Assembly: GCA_036506155.1 (NCBI GenBank)
Contig: DASXSF010000149.1
Span: 71,640-135,639, forward strand
Direction of reading: 5' to 3'
DNA: 64,000 bases
Source of the DNA: DASXRA01 sp036506155
GTDB lineage: Bacteria > Actinomycetota > Actinomycetes > Mycobacteriales > Jatrophihabitantaceae
The notes under the pieces are model-generated. The model did not search any database, was not told where the DNA came from, and was given only the letters and a program-made list of their open reading frames with translations. Positions 25,603 to 36,467 of this stretch are shown here, piece by piece; the stretch's first letter is position 1; each line of letters begins with the position of its first letter. Position numbers and translations under genes: made by a program.

Positions 25603-25980
25603 GTGTATCGGACGATGCTCAAAAGCAAGATCCACCGGGCCACCGTGAGCCAGGCGGACCTGCACTACGTCGGATCGATCACGATCGACGCCGACCTCAT
25701 GGAAGCTGCCGACCTGCTGCCCGGCGAGCAGGTGGCCGTCGTGGACGTCACCAATGGCGCACGGCTGGAGACCTACGTCATCGAGGGATCGCGCGGGTCC
25801 GGCGTGATCGGTATCAACGGCGCCGCAGCGCATCTGGTGCATGCCGGCGACCTGGTCATCGTCATCAGCTACGCGGTGTTGCCCGACGCTGAGGCGAAGG
25901 CCTACGAGCCCAAAGTCGTGTTCGTGGACGACGCGAACCGCATCCTGCACCGCGGCAGCGACGTCGCAGGGACCGGCTGA
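25603..25980 (+). CDS. panD: Aspartate 1-decarboxylase (pyruvoyl proenzyme)
   Basis: Makes beta-alanine for PanC. 125 residues from GTG 25603, chosen over the internal ATG 25615 because it puts the self-cleavage site at Gly24-Ser25 (ADLHYVGS), exactly as in other PanD proteins, where Ser25 becomes the pyruvoyl cofactor. GSGVIGINGAAAHL near residue 67 is the conserved active-site loop. In mycobacteria panD follows panC directly; here nadB-nadC occupy that place and panD stands alone behind lsr2. Confidence 0.95.
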   Translation: MYRTMLKSKIHRATVSQADLHYVGSITIDADLMEAADLLPGEQVAVVDVTNGARLETYVIEGSRGSGVIGINGAAAHLVHAGDLVIVISYAVLPDAEAKAYEPKVVFVDDANRILHRGSDVAGTG

Positions 25981-26007
25981 ACCGCAGAAGTCGTGCCGGA
26001 TGCGCCC

Positions 26008-26520
26008 TCACACCGGCGCGCGTCGCTCGCCGGCGATCGGGTGCGACTCCACGACGGGCCTTGCGCGGCGGCGGATCCACATCGTCCACGTGGCAAGCAC
26101 CAGTCCGAGGAAGGCCGTTCCGGTCGCTATTGCCTCGGCGACGGCGGCCCGGGTCTTCTCGCCGTACCAGAACGGCTCATACATGTCCGGCAATGGGCCC
26201 AGCCGTCCGATGTCGTAGTGGGCGTAGATCATCACGGCCCCGAGCGCCGAGGCGGCAACCACGAACGCCATCGCCCATGCCACAAGTGACCAGGTCATCC
26301 GCCAGAACACCACCAGAACGGCCAGCGCGGCGAACGCCGCCACGCCGGCTTCCCAGCGAAACAGGGTGCCCTGACTGATCGAGTTGCCCTTGTTCGGGTC
26401 GTAGCGGTACGCCAGATCGGCATGGACGTAGGCATCCTCAGCCAGCATGGCGGCCGTCACGATGCGCAGCACCCACAAGGCGGCTAGCACGACCCACAAG
26501 GGGAGCGACCGGGTGCGCAT
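26008..26520 (-). CDS. Four-helix membrane protein of the sigma-factor operon
   Basis: Unrecognised 170-residue protein with about four membrane helices (residues 8-27, 57-74, 79-101 and 128-149) and an extracytoplasmic loop after helix 1 with DAYVHADLAYRYDPNKGN. ATG 26520 shares one base with the stop of the upstream lipoprotein gene, so translation is coupled. It is the last gene of a run sigma factor-anti-sigma factor-lipoprotein-membrane protein and is probably a target of the sigma factor. No function can be assigned. Confidence 0.75.
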   Translation of the reverse strand: MRTRSLPLWVVLAALWVLRIVTAAMLAEDAYVHADLAYRYDPNKGNSISQGTLFRWEAGVAAFAALAVLVVFWRMTWSLVAWAMAFVVAASALGAVMIYAHYDIGRLGPLPDMYEPFWYGEKTRAAVAEAIATGTAFLGLVLATWTMWIRRRARPVVESHPIAGERRAPV

Positions 26521-27068
26521 CAGTAGCCCCCACCGCCGCCGTAGCCGCCGCTGCTGGAGGTGCCGCCGCTCGGGCTCGACGGGCCGGCGGCAGCGATCCC
26601 GGACGGCGTCGCTACGTGCCAGGTGAACTGCTGGCTGCCGAAGCTGTCCTTGAATCCGTTGCCGCCGACCGCACCCGCGGAGTGATCCTCAGTGAACGTG
26701 TAAAGCGGCGAGCCGTTCAGCGCGACCTGCATCTTGCCGTCCGGACGCGTGACGGTGGTCAGCGTCGCTGTGAGTGACGAGGGCCCTGTGGGGTTGCCGT
26801 CGGCGACCAGGAGCGGCTGCCAGAACGTAGTGCAGGCACTGGTTGTGCACATCACCTTGCCGTTGGCTTCCTGTTCGCTTGCGTAGAGCGTGTGGCCCTG
26901 CGCATCTGTGAGCACGTTGCCCGTGCCCGAGACGCTGCGGACGGCCACCGTGGTGCCGCTACCGGATGCCGGCGTGCCGCCGGACGAGCTGCCGCCGGAC
27001 GAGCTGCATGCCGCCACGGCCAGCATTCCGGCGCCACCGATGCCGAGCAGCGCGTATTTCATGATCAT
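26520..27068 (-). CDS. Lipoprotein with COG4315 secreted repeats (PF03640)
   Basis: 182 residues with a lipoprotein signal: a short hydrophobic stretch ending in LAVAAC, Cys at residue 21. A Ser/Gly spacer is followed by the paired repeats of the PF03640/COG4315 family: GHTLYASEQEANGKVMC with CTTFWQPLL, and SPLYTFTEDHSAGAVGGNG. It ends in a Gly/Ser/Tyr-rich tail. The function of the family is unknown; it is often encoded near extracytoplasmic redox proteins. ATG 27068 has AAGGAG five bases upstream. It follows the anti-sigma gene by 19 bp. Confidence 0.85.
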   Translation of the reverse strand: MIMKYALLGIGGAGMLAVAACSSSGGSSSGGTPASGSGTTVAVRSVSGTGNVLTDAQGHTLYASEQEANGKVMCTTSACTTFWQPLLVADGNPTGPSSLTATLTTVTRPDGKMQVALNGSPLYTFTEDHSAGAVGGNGFKDSFGSQQFTWHVATPSGIAAAGPSSPSGGTSSSGGYGGGGGY

Positions 27069-27087
27069 GTTCGCTCCTTAGGTGTAT

Positions 27088-27744
27088 CTAGTGGTGCGCG
27101 ACGATGCGGACGAGCTGGTAACCGTTCGCGGTCACGATGTCGAGTTCGCTCAGGTGACCGGCGGGGATAGATGTGGCGCCTGGCACATTGGCGCTGCCCT
27201 GCGGGGAGGCCACCCAAGTGGCCGCGGTGTCGCTGCGACCGTCGTCCGAGCGTGCAATCAGCGAGCAGGTGCCGTTCGGGTAGGCGCCGGAGAGCGTGAG
27301 CCCGAGCTGGGTGCCCCAGCTGCGCTGGGACACGGTCACTGCCGCGTGGACGTGTGTGCGCGGGTCGACCGCATTGACCGTGGACGTCTGGTGATGGCCG
27401 GACGACAGCCCGGCCGCCGTCGACAGGCCGCCGACCGCGACCAGCAGCGCGGCCGCGCCGATCATGGCGGTCGCCCGGCGCCCTCGCGGTGTGCGTGCCT
27501 CGCGAGCGATCTCGGCGATAAGCCGCTCGAGTAGTCGCGGAGGCGGCTCCTCGGATGTGCCGTCCAGCCGCTCGACCTCGGCGGCGTCGACCAGCGGCAG
27601 TAACGGCGGGATCCAGACCACCGCGGCGAGCTCGTCCTGGCAGGCGGCGCAGCTGTCCAGGTGTTCGTGCACCATCGCGGCCTCGTCCGGCTCGAGCGCG
27701 TCCAGAACGTATGCGGCGACGTACTCGCGGAGCTGGCAGCTCAT
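27088..27744 (-). CDS. RskA-like transmembrane anti-sigma factor
   Basis: 218 residues. The N-terminal cytoplasmic ZAS-type zinc finger H28-x3-C32-x2-C35 (HLDSCAAC) binds the partner sigma factor, one membrane helix lies at about 91-113, and the outer domain (120-218) matches the RskA C-terminal domain. Such proteins hold an ECF sigma factor until regulated proteolysis. ATG 27744 overlaps the sigma stop by 4 bp. The outer domain has no cysteine pair, so the signal is not obvious. Confidence 0.9.
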   Translation of the reverse strand: MSCQLREYVAAYVLDALEPDEAAMVHEHLDSCAACQDELAAVVWIPPLLPLVDAAEVERLDGTSEEPPPRLLERLIAEIAREARTPRGRRATAMIGAAALLVAVGGLSTAAGLSSGHHQTSTVNAVDPRTHVHAAVTVSQRSWGTQLGLTLSGAYPNGTCSLIARSDDGRSDTAATWVASPQGSANVPGATSIPAGHLSELDIVTANGYQLVRIVAHH

Positions 27745-28259
27745 GATCGCTCCACCCCCCGCTCTTGCAGCGCGAGCCCCAGGGCGCGCAGCGCATAGTG
27801 CAGGCGAGAGCGGACCGTGCCCGCCGGCAGGCCGCGCTCCTGGGCGACCTCCCGGGTGGTGCGGCCCCGGTAGTAGCAGTCGATCAGCACCGCCCGGTGC
27901 GCCGGGCTCAGCGCGCCGAGGGCGTCCGCCACCAGGACCGAGTTGAGCGCGGAGTCGATCTCGTCGGTGGCCACGACCGAGTCGAGCTGGTCGTCCGATG
28001 TCTCCGGAGGGCGCGCGCGCCGCGCCCGGTAGGCGTCTATGACGAGGTGCCGCGCCGTGGTGAACAGCCAGGGGCGGATCGCGTTCGGAGGCAGCCGGTC
28101 CGCGTTGCGCCAGGCGCGCAGCAGCGTCTCCTGGACGATGTCCTCGGCGGACGGGCGGTCGCCTCCGAGCAGGCGCTGCACGAACGCGAGCAGGGCGCCT
28201 GCGTGCTCCGCGTAGAGCGCTCGCGCGAGCTCTTCGTCTCGCACATGTGTGCCACCCAT
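27741..28259 (-). CDS. ECF RNA polymerase sigma factor (SigK/SigL type)
   Basis: 172 residues from ATG 28259. Region 2 is at about residues 8-75 (SAEDIVQETLLRAWRNADRL, RPWLFTTARHLVIDAYRARR) and region 4 at about 110-165 (ALSPAHRAVLIDCYYRGRTTREVAQERGLPAGTVRSRLHYAL). It heads the four-gene operon and is translationally coupled to its anti-sigma factor, as in mycobacterial SigK-RskA and SigL-RslA. The regulon is probably at least its own operon. Confidence 0.93.
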   Translation of the reverse strand: MGGTHVRDEELARALYAEHAGALLAFVQRLLGGDRPSAEDIVQETLLRAWRNADRLPPNAIRPWLFTTARHLVIDAYRARRARPPETSDDQLDSVVATDEIDSALNSVLVADALGALSPAHRAVLIDCYYRGRTTREVAQERGLPAGTVRSRLHYALRALGLALQERGVERS

Positions 28260-28331
28260 ACCAAGTACGACGAAGGCGGCGCCCGGAGTGCTCAATCGGG
28301 CCACGACCGCTCGACGCTTGGCGGTGTGATC

Positions 28332-28363
28332 AGCGAACCCGCACCCGTTCGCTGGTAGCGGAC
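28332..28363 (+). promoter_or_regulatory. Putative ClgR box upstream of clpC
   Basis: GTTCGCTGGTAGCGGAC at 28347-28363 fits the actinobacterial ClgR pattern (CGCT-N4-GCG core) at most positions. The left part also forms an inverted repeat, AGCGAAC (28332-28338) with GTTCGCT (28347-28353). ClgR is known to activate clpC and clpP genes in Streptomyces and corynebacteria. It lies 208 bp before the clpC start, in the 311-bp gap shared with the divergent sigma-factor operon. Otherwise no gene is seen in that gap. Confidence 0.5.
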
Positions 28364-28570
28364 GGCATCGGGGCATCTCCGGGGCGTGCCAGCCGTTGAT
28401 GCCTATGCGTCGTCGACTTCGCGCCGGGCGACGTAGCCGTCCGTAGCTGATCTGCGACCACGGCCGTAACACAGCGGCAGTAGAGTCATGGCTGACGACC
28501 TGCGACGAGAGTCACAAGAAGCTCACAGCAGGGGTCCGGCGGTGTGTACGAGGGCGCGGAAGGAGCTGAC

Positions 28571-31087
<2,517 letters not shown>

Positions 31088-31141
31088 CCTCGGACTAGGG
31101 CCGCCCGGCGCGTGACACGCTCGGGCGGCCCAAGACCGTTT

Positions 31142-31996
31142 CTAGGGCAGCGCGTAGCGGCCGTCCGGTAACGGGTCGACCAGGCCGTCCACGACCAGTG
31201 CGTCGAGGGCACGGGTCCGCTGCCGGGCGTCCAGCCAGACGGCGTCGAGCGCGGCGGGCTCGACCGGCGTCGCCGACGTGCGGACCATCTCGAGCAGCAG
31301 CCCGCGTACCTGCCGGTCGGTGCCGGTGAACCGCTGCGGGCGCAATCGTGGGCCGGCGTAGGGCGGCGCGCCGCGGAGCCGCCACACGCAGGTGCCTCGC
31401 AGCGGGCAGTCGGCGCACCGTGGTGTACGTGCCGTGCACAGCACTGCGCCGAGCTCCATGAGTGCGACGCTGACCCGGACCGCGTGTGCTGGCTCGGCCG
31501 GCAGCAAAGACGCTACGGCGGCGAGGTCCCGCGCCGTCGACGGTGGCCCGGCCTCGCCCTGTCCGCGGAACGCACGGGCCACCACGCGTCGGACATTCGT
31601 GTCCACCACCGGCTGCCGCTGCCCGAACGCGAATGCCGCGACCGCCCGTGCCGTGTAGGCGCCTACTCCAGGTAAGCAGAGCAAAGCTTCCAGATCGGTG
31701 GGCACCTCGCCGCCGTGACGGTCGAGGAGCGCCGTGGCGCACTCGTGCAGCCGCAGTGCCCGCCGGGGGTAGCCGAGTCTGCCCCAGGCACGCACGGCGT
31801 CGCCGGGTGTAGCAGCGGCCAGCCCGGCCGGCGTCGGCCACTGCCGCATCCAAGACCGGTATGCCGGCAGGACCCGGGCCACCGGCGTCTGCTGGAGCAT
31901 CACCTCACTGACGAGGACGCCCCACGGTGTCGCATCCGCGCGGCGCCACGGCAGGTCGCGCGCCGCCTCGGCGTACCAGTCGAGGAGCGCCTGCAC
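31142..31996 (-). CDS. mutY: A/G-specific adenine glycosylase
   Basis: Removes adenine mispaired with 8-oxoguanine. 284 residues from GTG 31996. Catalytic Glu31 sits in SEVMLQQTPV; the helix-hairpin-helix LPGVGAYTARAV (108-119) and catalytic Asp132 (VDTNV) follow. The [4Fe-4S] ligands are C187-x6-C194-x2-C197-x5-C203. No complete NUDIX-like 8-oxoG domain is present, so it is a short MutY. The frame is open upstream but lacks similarity. Divergent from the next gene. Confidence 0.95.
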   Translation of the reverse strand: MQALLDWYAEAARDLPWRRADATPWGVLVSEVMLQQTPVARVLPAYRSWMRQWPTPAGLAAATPGDAVRAWGRLGYPRRALRLHECATALLDRHGGEVPTDLEALLCLPGVGAYTARAVAAFAFGQRQPVVDTNVRRVVARAFRGQGEAGPPSTARDLAAVASLLPAEPAHAVRVSVALMELGAVLCTARTPRCADCPLRGTCVWRLRGAPPYAGPRLRPQRFTGTDRQVRGLLLEMVRTSATPVEPAALDAVWLDARQRTRALDALVVDGLVDPLPDGRYALP

Positions 31997-32053
31997 ACCC
32001 CCAGTGTCGTCGATGCATTCGCCCGCAGGGACATCGGCTACCGTGTCGCCACG

Positions 32054-32623
32054 ATGCGCCCCGCCGGATCGCCGCCCCCGTCCCTGCCGCGACCCCTCCT
32101 TGCCCTCGGCGTAGTCATGCTCGGAGCGCTCACGGCGTACGTGCTCGTCCTCGCCGGACACAAGACGCCTCACGCCGGCCGGCACTCGTCGCAGCCATCC
32201 GGCCGGCAGCCGTCACAGGTCACGTCCACGGCGGTGCCGTGCGTGCCGTCGGTGCTGGGCGTTGCAGCCACCACGGGCGCCAAGCAGTATCGCGTCGACG
32301 AGCGGCCGGAGCTGGAGATCCAGGTGACCAACACCGGCGAGGCACCGTGCGTGGCCGACATGTCCGACAGCCAGATCGAGCTGCTCGTCTACAACGGCTG
32401 GTCGCGAGTGTGGGGCAGCCACGACTGCGAGGTCCAACCCGGCATGAGCCCCGTCACGTTGGCGCCGCGGCAGACGGCGCGTCGCTCCATCGCATGGAGC
32501 GGCATGTCGTCGCAACCACACTGCGCAGGCACCCGGCAGCGCGTCGGTATGGGGAACTACACGCTGCACGCGCGGTTCGCCGGGATGGACGGGCGCACCG
32601 CGATATTCACCATCGCCGAATAG
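32054..32623 (+). CDS. Membrane-anchored DUF4232-like protein (Rv3587c position)
   Basis: 189 residues: one N-terminal membrane helix (about 13-34), a Ser/Gln/Pro linker and an extracytoplasmic beta-rich domain with four cysteines (residues about 63, 98, 122 and 154) and VTNTGEAPCVAD, the pattern seen in DUF4232-type Ig-like domains. It sits between divergent mutY and convergent disA, the place of Rv3587c in M. tuberculosis. Function unknown. Confidence 0.65.
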   Translation: MRPAGSPPPSLPRPLLALGVVMLGALTAYVLVLAGHKTPHAGRHSSQPSGRQPSQVTSTAVPCVPSVLGVAATTGAKQYRVDERPELEIQVTNTGEAPCVADMSDSQIELLVYNGWSRVWGSHDCEVQPGMSPVTLAPRQTARRSIAWSGMSSQPHCAGTRQRVGMGNYTLHARFAGMDGRTAIFTIAE

Positions 32624-32639
32624 CGGCAGCGCTCATCGC

Positions 32640-33716
32640 TTAGGGATAGCGGTCGATGATTGATGCGTCGGCGAGCCGGGAGACGGCCTCGCGGACGCTG
32701 CGCGCACGCGACTCGCCCACGCCCTCGACGCTTTGCAGGTCCTCGACGGTGGCGGCCAGCAGCTTCTGCAGCCCGTCGAAATGCTGTACGACGCGGTCCA
32801 GGGTCGCGCCGGGCAGCCGGGGCACGCGAGCCAGTAGGCGGTACCCACGCGGACTTGCCACCCCGTCGAGCGACTCCGGTGCGGTGGCGAAGCCCATCGC
32901 TGCGGCCACCAGTCCGAGATCGAGCAGGTCGGTGGCGGACAGGCCGACGATCTCGGCCAGCACCTGCTCGGAGGCGTGCCGGCCGCCACTCGGCAGGTAG
33001 TCGCGGACGATCAGGTCTCGGTCAGCGTCGACACCGGCCATCAGCTCCTCGAGTTGCAGCGCGAGCAGCCGACCGTCGGTGCCCAGTTCGATGACATAGC
33101 CGGTGATCTCATCGGCGATGCGGCGCACCATCTCCAATCGCTGCAACACCATTGCCGCGTCGCGCACCGTGACGAGGTCTTCGATCTCCAGTGCAGAGAG
33201 CGTATTCGACACCTCGTCCAGTCGCGCTTTGTACCGCTCGAGGGTGGCGATCGCCTGGTTGGCGCGGCCGAGCAGCTCACCGCTCGTTTCGAGCACGTAC
33301 CGCTGCTTGCCGAGATACAGGCCGATGATCCGCATCGACTGGGATACGGAGATCACGGGGTGGCCGGTTTGTATCGCCACGCGCTGCGCGGTGCGGTGCC
33401 GGGTGCCCGACTCGTCGGTCTCCAAAGTGGGGTCCGGCATGAGGTGCGTCGCCGCGCGGAGGATTCGGGTGCCGTCGGACGACAGCACCACCGCGCCGTC
33501 CATCTTCGCGAGCTCACGGAGCCGGGTGGCCGAGGACTCGACGTCGAGCGGGAAGCCGCCGGTGCACAGCGATGCGATGGTGTCGTCGAATCCCAGGACG
33601 ATCAAGGCGCCGGTATTGCCACGCAGAATCCGTTCCAGCCCGTCACGAAGCCACGTCCCGGGCGCCACCGTGGCGAGGACGCTGCGCAGCGCTGCATCCT
33701 GATCGCTGGTCGGCAC
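32640..33716 (-). CDS. disA: Diadenylate cyclase / DNA integrity scanning protein DisA
   Basis: Makes c-di-AMP from ATP and scans DNA for branched structures. 358 residues from GTG 33716 (TTG 33728 is an alternative). The DAC domain has the catalytic DGAVVLSSDG (about residues 69-78) and RHRTAQRVA (about 105-113). A helical linker and C-terminal helix-hairpin-helix domain (about 285-358, VEGVGESRARSVREAVSRL) follow. Next to radA on the same strand, a linkage kept across actinobacteria. Confidence 0.96.
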   Translation of the reverse strand: MPTSDQDAALRSVLATVAPGTWLRDGLERILRGNTGALIVLGFDDTIASLCTGGFPLDVESSATRLRELAKMDGAVVLSSDGTRILRAATHLMPDPTLETDESGTRHRTAQRVAIQTGHPVISVSQSMRIIGLYLGKQRYVLETSGELLGRANQAIATLERYKARLDEVSNTLSALEIEDLVTVRDAAMVLQRLEMVRRIADEITGYVIELGTDGRLLALQLEELMAGVDADRDLIVRDYLPSGGRHASEQVLAEIVGLSATDLLDLGLVAAAMGFATAPESLDGVASPRGYRLLARVPRLPGATLDRVVQHFDGLQKLLAATVEDLQSVEGVGESRARSVREAVSRLADASIIDRYP

Positions 33717-33775
33717 ACCCGCTCCCAACTGTCGGCCGTCGGCCGGTCGTGGGGGTTGATTCTAGTGACCCTTGG

Positions 33776-35182
33776 TCAGCGTCCACCCGCGACGCTGCGC
33801 AACGCCGGACGGCGCCGCGATTCGGACCGGTCGCCGAGGCTCGCCGCCAGGGCAAGCGCCTCGGCCAGCGTGGCAGCGGGCACTGCCCGTATGCCCGTCG
33901 CCGCGCCGGCCTGCCCGGCCGGCACCAACGCCGCGGTGAACCCGAGGCGGGCCGCTTCGGCGAGTCGCCGGTCCAGGGCGCTCACTCGGCGCACGTCGCC
34001 GGAAAGCGATACCTCGCCGATCGCGCACAGCGTCGGCGGCAGCGGCGCGTCACGGGCCGCCGAGACGAGCGCAAGCGCCACGGCGAGGTCGGCCGCCGGC
34101 TCTGTCGCGGACAGCCCGCCCACCGTCGCGGCGTACACCTCGTGATCAGCAAGCGGGAGGCCGGCGTGGCGACCCAGCACGGCGAGCAACATCGCCACTC
34201 GGCCCGGGTCGAGGTCGGTGACCGCGCGGCGCGGCGAGCCGCCCGTGCTCGTGCGGGCTACGAGCGCTTGCACCTCCGTGACGAGCGGCCGGCGTCCCTC
34301 GATGCTCACCGTGACGCAGGTACCGGCGACTGCTGTCGTCCGCTCGGACAGGAACAGCCCGGACGGGTCGGCCAGCCCGGCGATGCCGTCCTCGTGCATC
34401 TCGAAGCAGCCGATCTCGTCGGCGGGGCCGTACCGGTTCTTGGTGGCCCTGATCAGGCGCAGCGAGGAGTGGCGGTCGCCCTCGAAGTGCAGGACGACGT
34501 CAACCAGGTGCTCGAGCACCCGTGGTCCGGCGAGCTGGCCGTCCTTGGTCACGTGACCGACGATCACGGTTGCCATGCCGCGCTGCTTCGCGACGGCAAT
34601 GAGACCCGCCGCGACGGCGCGGATCTGCGGTACGCCGCCGGTGCCGCCCTCGACCGAGCCGGTGGAGATCGTCTGGATGGAGTCGACGACGAGCAGGCCG
34701 GGCGCAACGTCGTCCACGTGCCTGAGCAGCGCGCCGAGGTCGTTCTCAGCCGCCAGGTACAGCTGCTCGTGGACGGCGCCGGTGCGCTCAGCACGCAACC
34801 GCACCTGAGCCGGTGATTCCTCGCCGGTGACGATCAGCGCACGCTGGCCGCCCGCGGCGAAGCGGCGCGCTACGTCCAGCAGCAGCGTGGATTTGCCCAC
34901 GCCGGGTTCACCGGCGAGCAGCACCACTGAGCCAGGCACCAGCCCACCGCCGAGCACCCGGTCGAGCTCCCCCACGCCTGTGGGACGGGCACGCGCGTCG
35001 TCAGGATCGAGCTCGCCGATCGGCCGGGCTTTCTGCCGGACCGGGGCGGCGCGAGTCCTGACCGGCGCCGCGAACTCGGCCACGCTGCCCCAGGCCTGGC
35101 ACTCGGGGCAGCGGCCGAGCCAGCGAGGCGCTGTGGCGCCGCATTCGGCACAGCGGTACGCGCTCGGTTTCGTCACGAGCAC
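33776..35182 (-). CDS. radA: DNA repair protein RadA
   Basis: RecA-like helicase-type protein for recombination intermediates. 468 residues from GTG 35182. The N-terminal zinc finger CAECGATAPRWLGRCPEC (residues 11-28) is intact, Walker A GEPGVGKST lies near 92-100, the RadA-specific KNRYG motif is near 247-251, and a Lon-protease-like C-terminal domain (about 280-450) follows. 47 bp upstream of disA and 40 bp downstream of the lipoprotein gene on the same strand, so the three may be co-transcribed. Confidence 0.96.
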   Translation of the reverse strand: MLVTKPSAYRCAECGATAPRWLGRCPECQAWGSVAEFAAPVRTRAAPVRQKARPIGELDPDDARARPTGVGELDRVLGGGLVPGSVVLLAGEPGVGKSTLLLDVARRFAAGGQRALIVTGEESPAQVRLRAERTGAVHEQLYLAAENDLGALLRHVDDVAPGLLVVDSIQTISTGSVEGGTGGVPQIRAVAAGLIAVAKQRGMATVIVGHVTKDGQLAGPRVLEHLVDVVLHFEGDRHSSLRLIRATKNRYGPADEIGCFEMHEDGIAGLADPSGLFLSERTTAVAGTCVTVSIEGRRPLVTEVQALVARTSTGGSPRRAVTDLDPGRVAMLLAVLGRHAGLPLADHEVYAATVGGLSATEPAADLAVALALVSAARDAPLPPTLCAIGEVSLSGDVRRVSALDRRLAEAARLGFTAALVPAGQAGAATGIRAVPAATLAEALALAASLGDRSESRRRPALRSVAGGR

Positions 35183-35222
35183 GGACGCTACGGCGAGCCA
35201 CCGACACTTTCGGCAGAACTGA

Positions 35223-35798
35223 TCAACTCTCGACAGTGGGCGAGACGTTGATGGTCGGGGTGCTGGACGGCCCCGGCACGAGATGCACGGCGATGCTGAA
35301 CGTCACCGAACCGGCCGTGGCGAACTGGAACGTGATCGGGAACGACTGCGCGGGGAACAGCTGCTGAGTGAGGTTCTGCAGCTGAATCGCAGGCTCGCTG
35401 TCTGCAAATCCGATCGACGTGGCCTGGCCTCTCGGAAAGCTCAGCGATTGAAGCGCGGCGGCGGCCGTGGCGGACGTCGCGGCGGCCGAGTTGGCGAACA
35501 GCCGCACGTCGCCGGCCACCGGTGTGGTCACGCTGACCAGCCGGTCGTCGATGCGGCTGTCGTTAACGATCACGAGCTGCAGCGGGGCGTTACCGCCCTT
35601 GGGGTAGCTGCCGCTGAGCGGAGGAGCGACAGTCACTGCGCGCAGCGCCATGGAACCGGCGTCGGCCGCGACGCCGTCGACCACGGGTGTCTCCTCCGCG
35701 GTCTGCGCGTGCTGTCCTGCGGCACAGCCGCCCAACGCCAGGAGAGCTGCCGCGGCGGCAGTTACGCCGACGCGGACACGGCGGGACGGTGCGCTCAC
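35223..35798 (-). CDS. lpqE: Lipoprotein, LpqE-like
   Basis: 191 residues with a lipobox LALGGC (Cys25) after a basic start and hydrophobic stretch. The mature part is beta-rich with ITF QFATAGSVTFSIAVHLV near the C terminus and a Pro/Ser/Thr tail. Its place between carD (divergent) and radA equals that of LpqE (Rv3584) in M. tuberculosis. The fold is reminiscent of PCu(A)C-like proteins, but no Met/His copper motif is evident. Function unknown. Confidence 0.75.
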   Translation of the reverse strand: MSAPSRRVRVGVTAAAAALLALGGCAAGQHAQTAEETPVVDGVAADAGSMALRAVTVAPPLSGSYPKGGNAPLQLVIVNDSRIDDRLVSVTTPVAGDVRLFANSAAATSATAAAALQSLSFPRGQATSIGFADSEPAIQLQNLTQQLFPAQSFPITFQFATAGSVTFSIAVHLVPGPSSTPTINVSPTVES

Positions 35799-35961
35799 GT
35801 GCGCAGCCTAGCGAGCCGCCGACGGGCGCTGACGAGGGGCTGCTTGAGCACCTTGCGTAGCGTATCGATACCGTAAAGCACCGGTTCGCAATACGGACCT
35901 AGTTAACTCTTGGCGGAAGTGCTCCGTGTTACCCTTGAGAAGTGGAAAGGGGCCCGCGCAC

Positions 35962-36453
35962 ATGACGTTCAAGGTCGGCGAGACCGTTGTCTACCCCCAT
36001 CACGGGGCGGCGAAAATCGAAGCCATCGAAGAGCGCACGATCAAGGGCGAAACCAAGATCTACCTGAAGCTGAAGGTTGCCCAGGGTGATCTGACTGTTC
36101 TTGTGCCGGCCGACAACGCCGAGATCGTCGGTGTTCGCGACGTCGTGGGCCAAGAGGGTCTGGACCGCGTGTTCGAGGTGCTGCGTGCGCCCCACACCGA
36201 GGAGCCGACGAACTGGTCGCGTCGCTACAAGGCCAACGGCGAGAAGCTGGCGTCCGGCGATGTGAACAAGGTTGCTGAGGTAGTGCGGGACCTGTGGCGG
36301 CGGGACAAGGACCGTGGGCTGTCCGCCGGTGAGAAGCGGATGCTGGCGAAGGCCCGGCAGATCCTGGTGAGTGAGCTTGCCCTGGCCGAGGGCACCAACG
36401 AGGACAAGGCCGAACTCGTTCTCGACGAGGTGCTCGTCGAGGCGGTCGCCTGA
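35962..36453 (+). CDS. carD: RNA polymerase-binding transcription factor CarD
   Basis: Stabilises the RNA polymerase open complex at rRNA and other promoters. 163 residues: an N-terminal Tudor-like RNAP-interaction domain (FKVGETVVYPHHGAAKIEAIE, about 3-60) and a C-terminal helical DNA-binding domain (about 75-163) with the conserved Trp in NWSRRYKAN (residue about 86). ATG 35962; the frame is open further upstream but without similarity. Divergent from lpqE; ispD starts 14 bp after the stop. Confidence 0.97.
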   Translation: MTFKVGETVVYPHHGAAKIEAIEERTIKGETKIYLKLKVAQGDLTVLVPADNAEIVGVRDVVGQEGLDRVFEVLRAPHTEEPTNWSRRYKANGEKLASGDVNKVAEVVRDLWRRDKDRGLSAGEKRMLAKARQILVSELALAEGTNEDKAELVLDEVLVEAVA

Positions 36454-36467
36454 TCGAGTCTGATGGA

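Noticed and set aside
35903..35936. A sigma-A promoter for carD (TTGGCG and TTACCC)
   Set aside because: Spacing between the hexamers is about 13 bp, too short to call with confidence.
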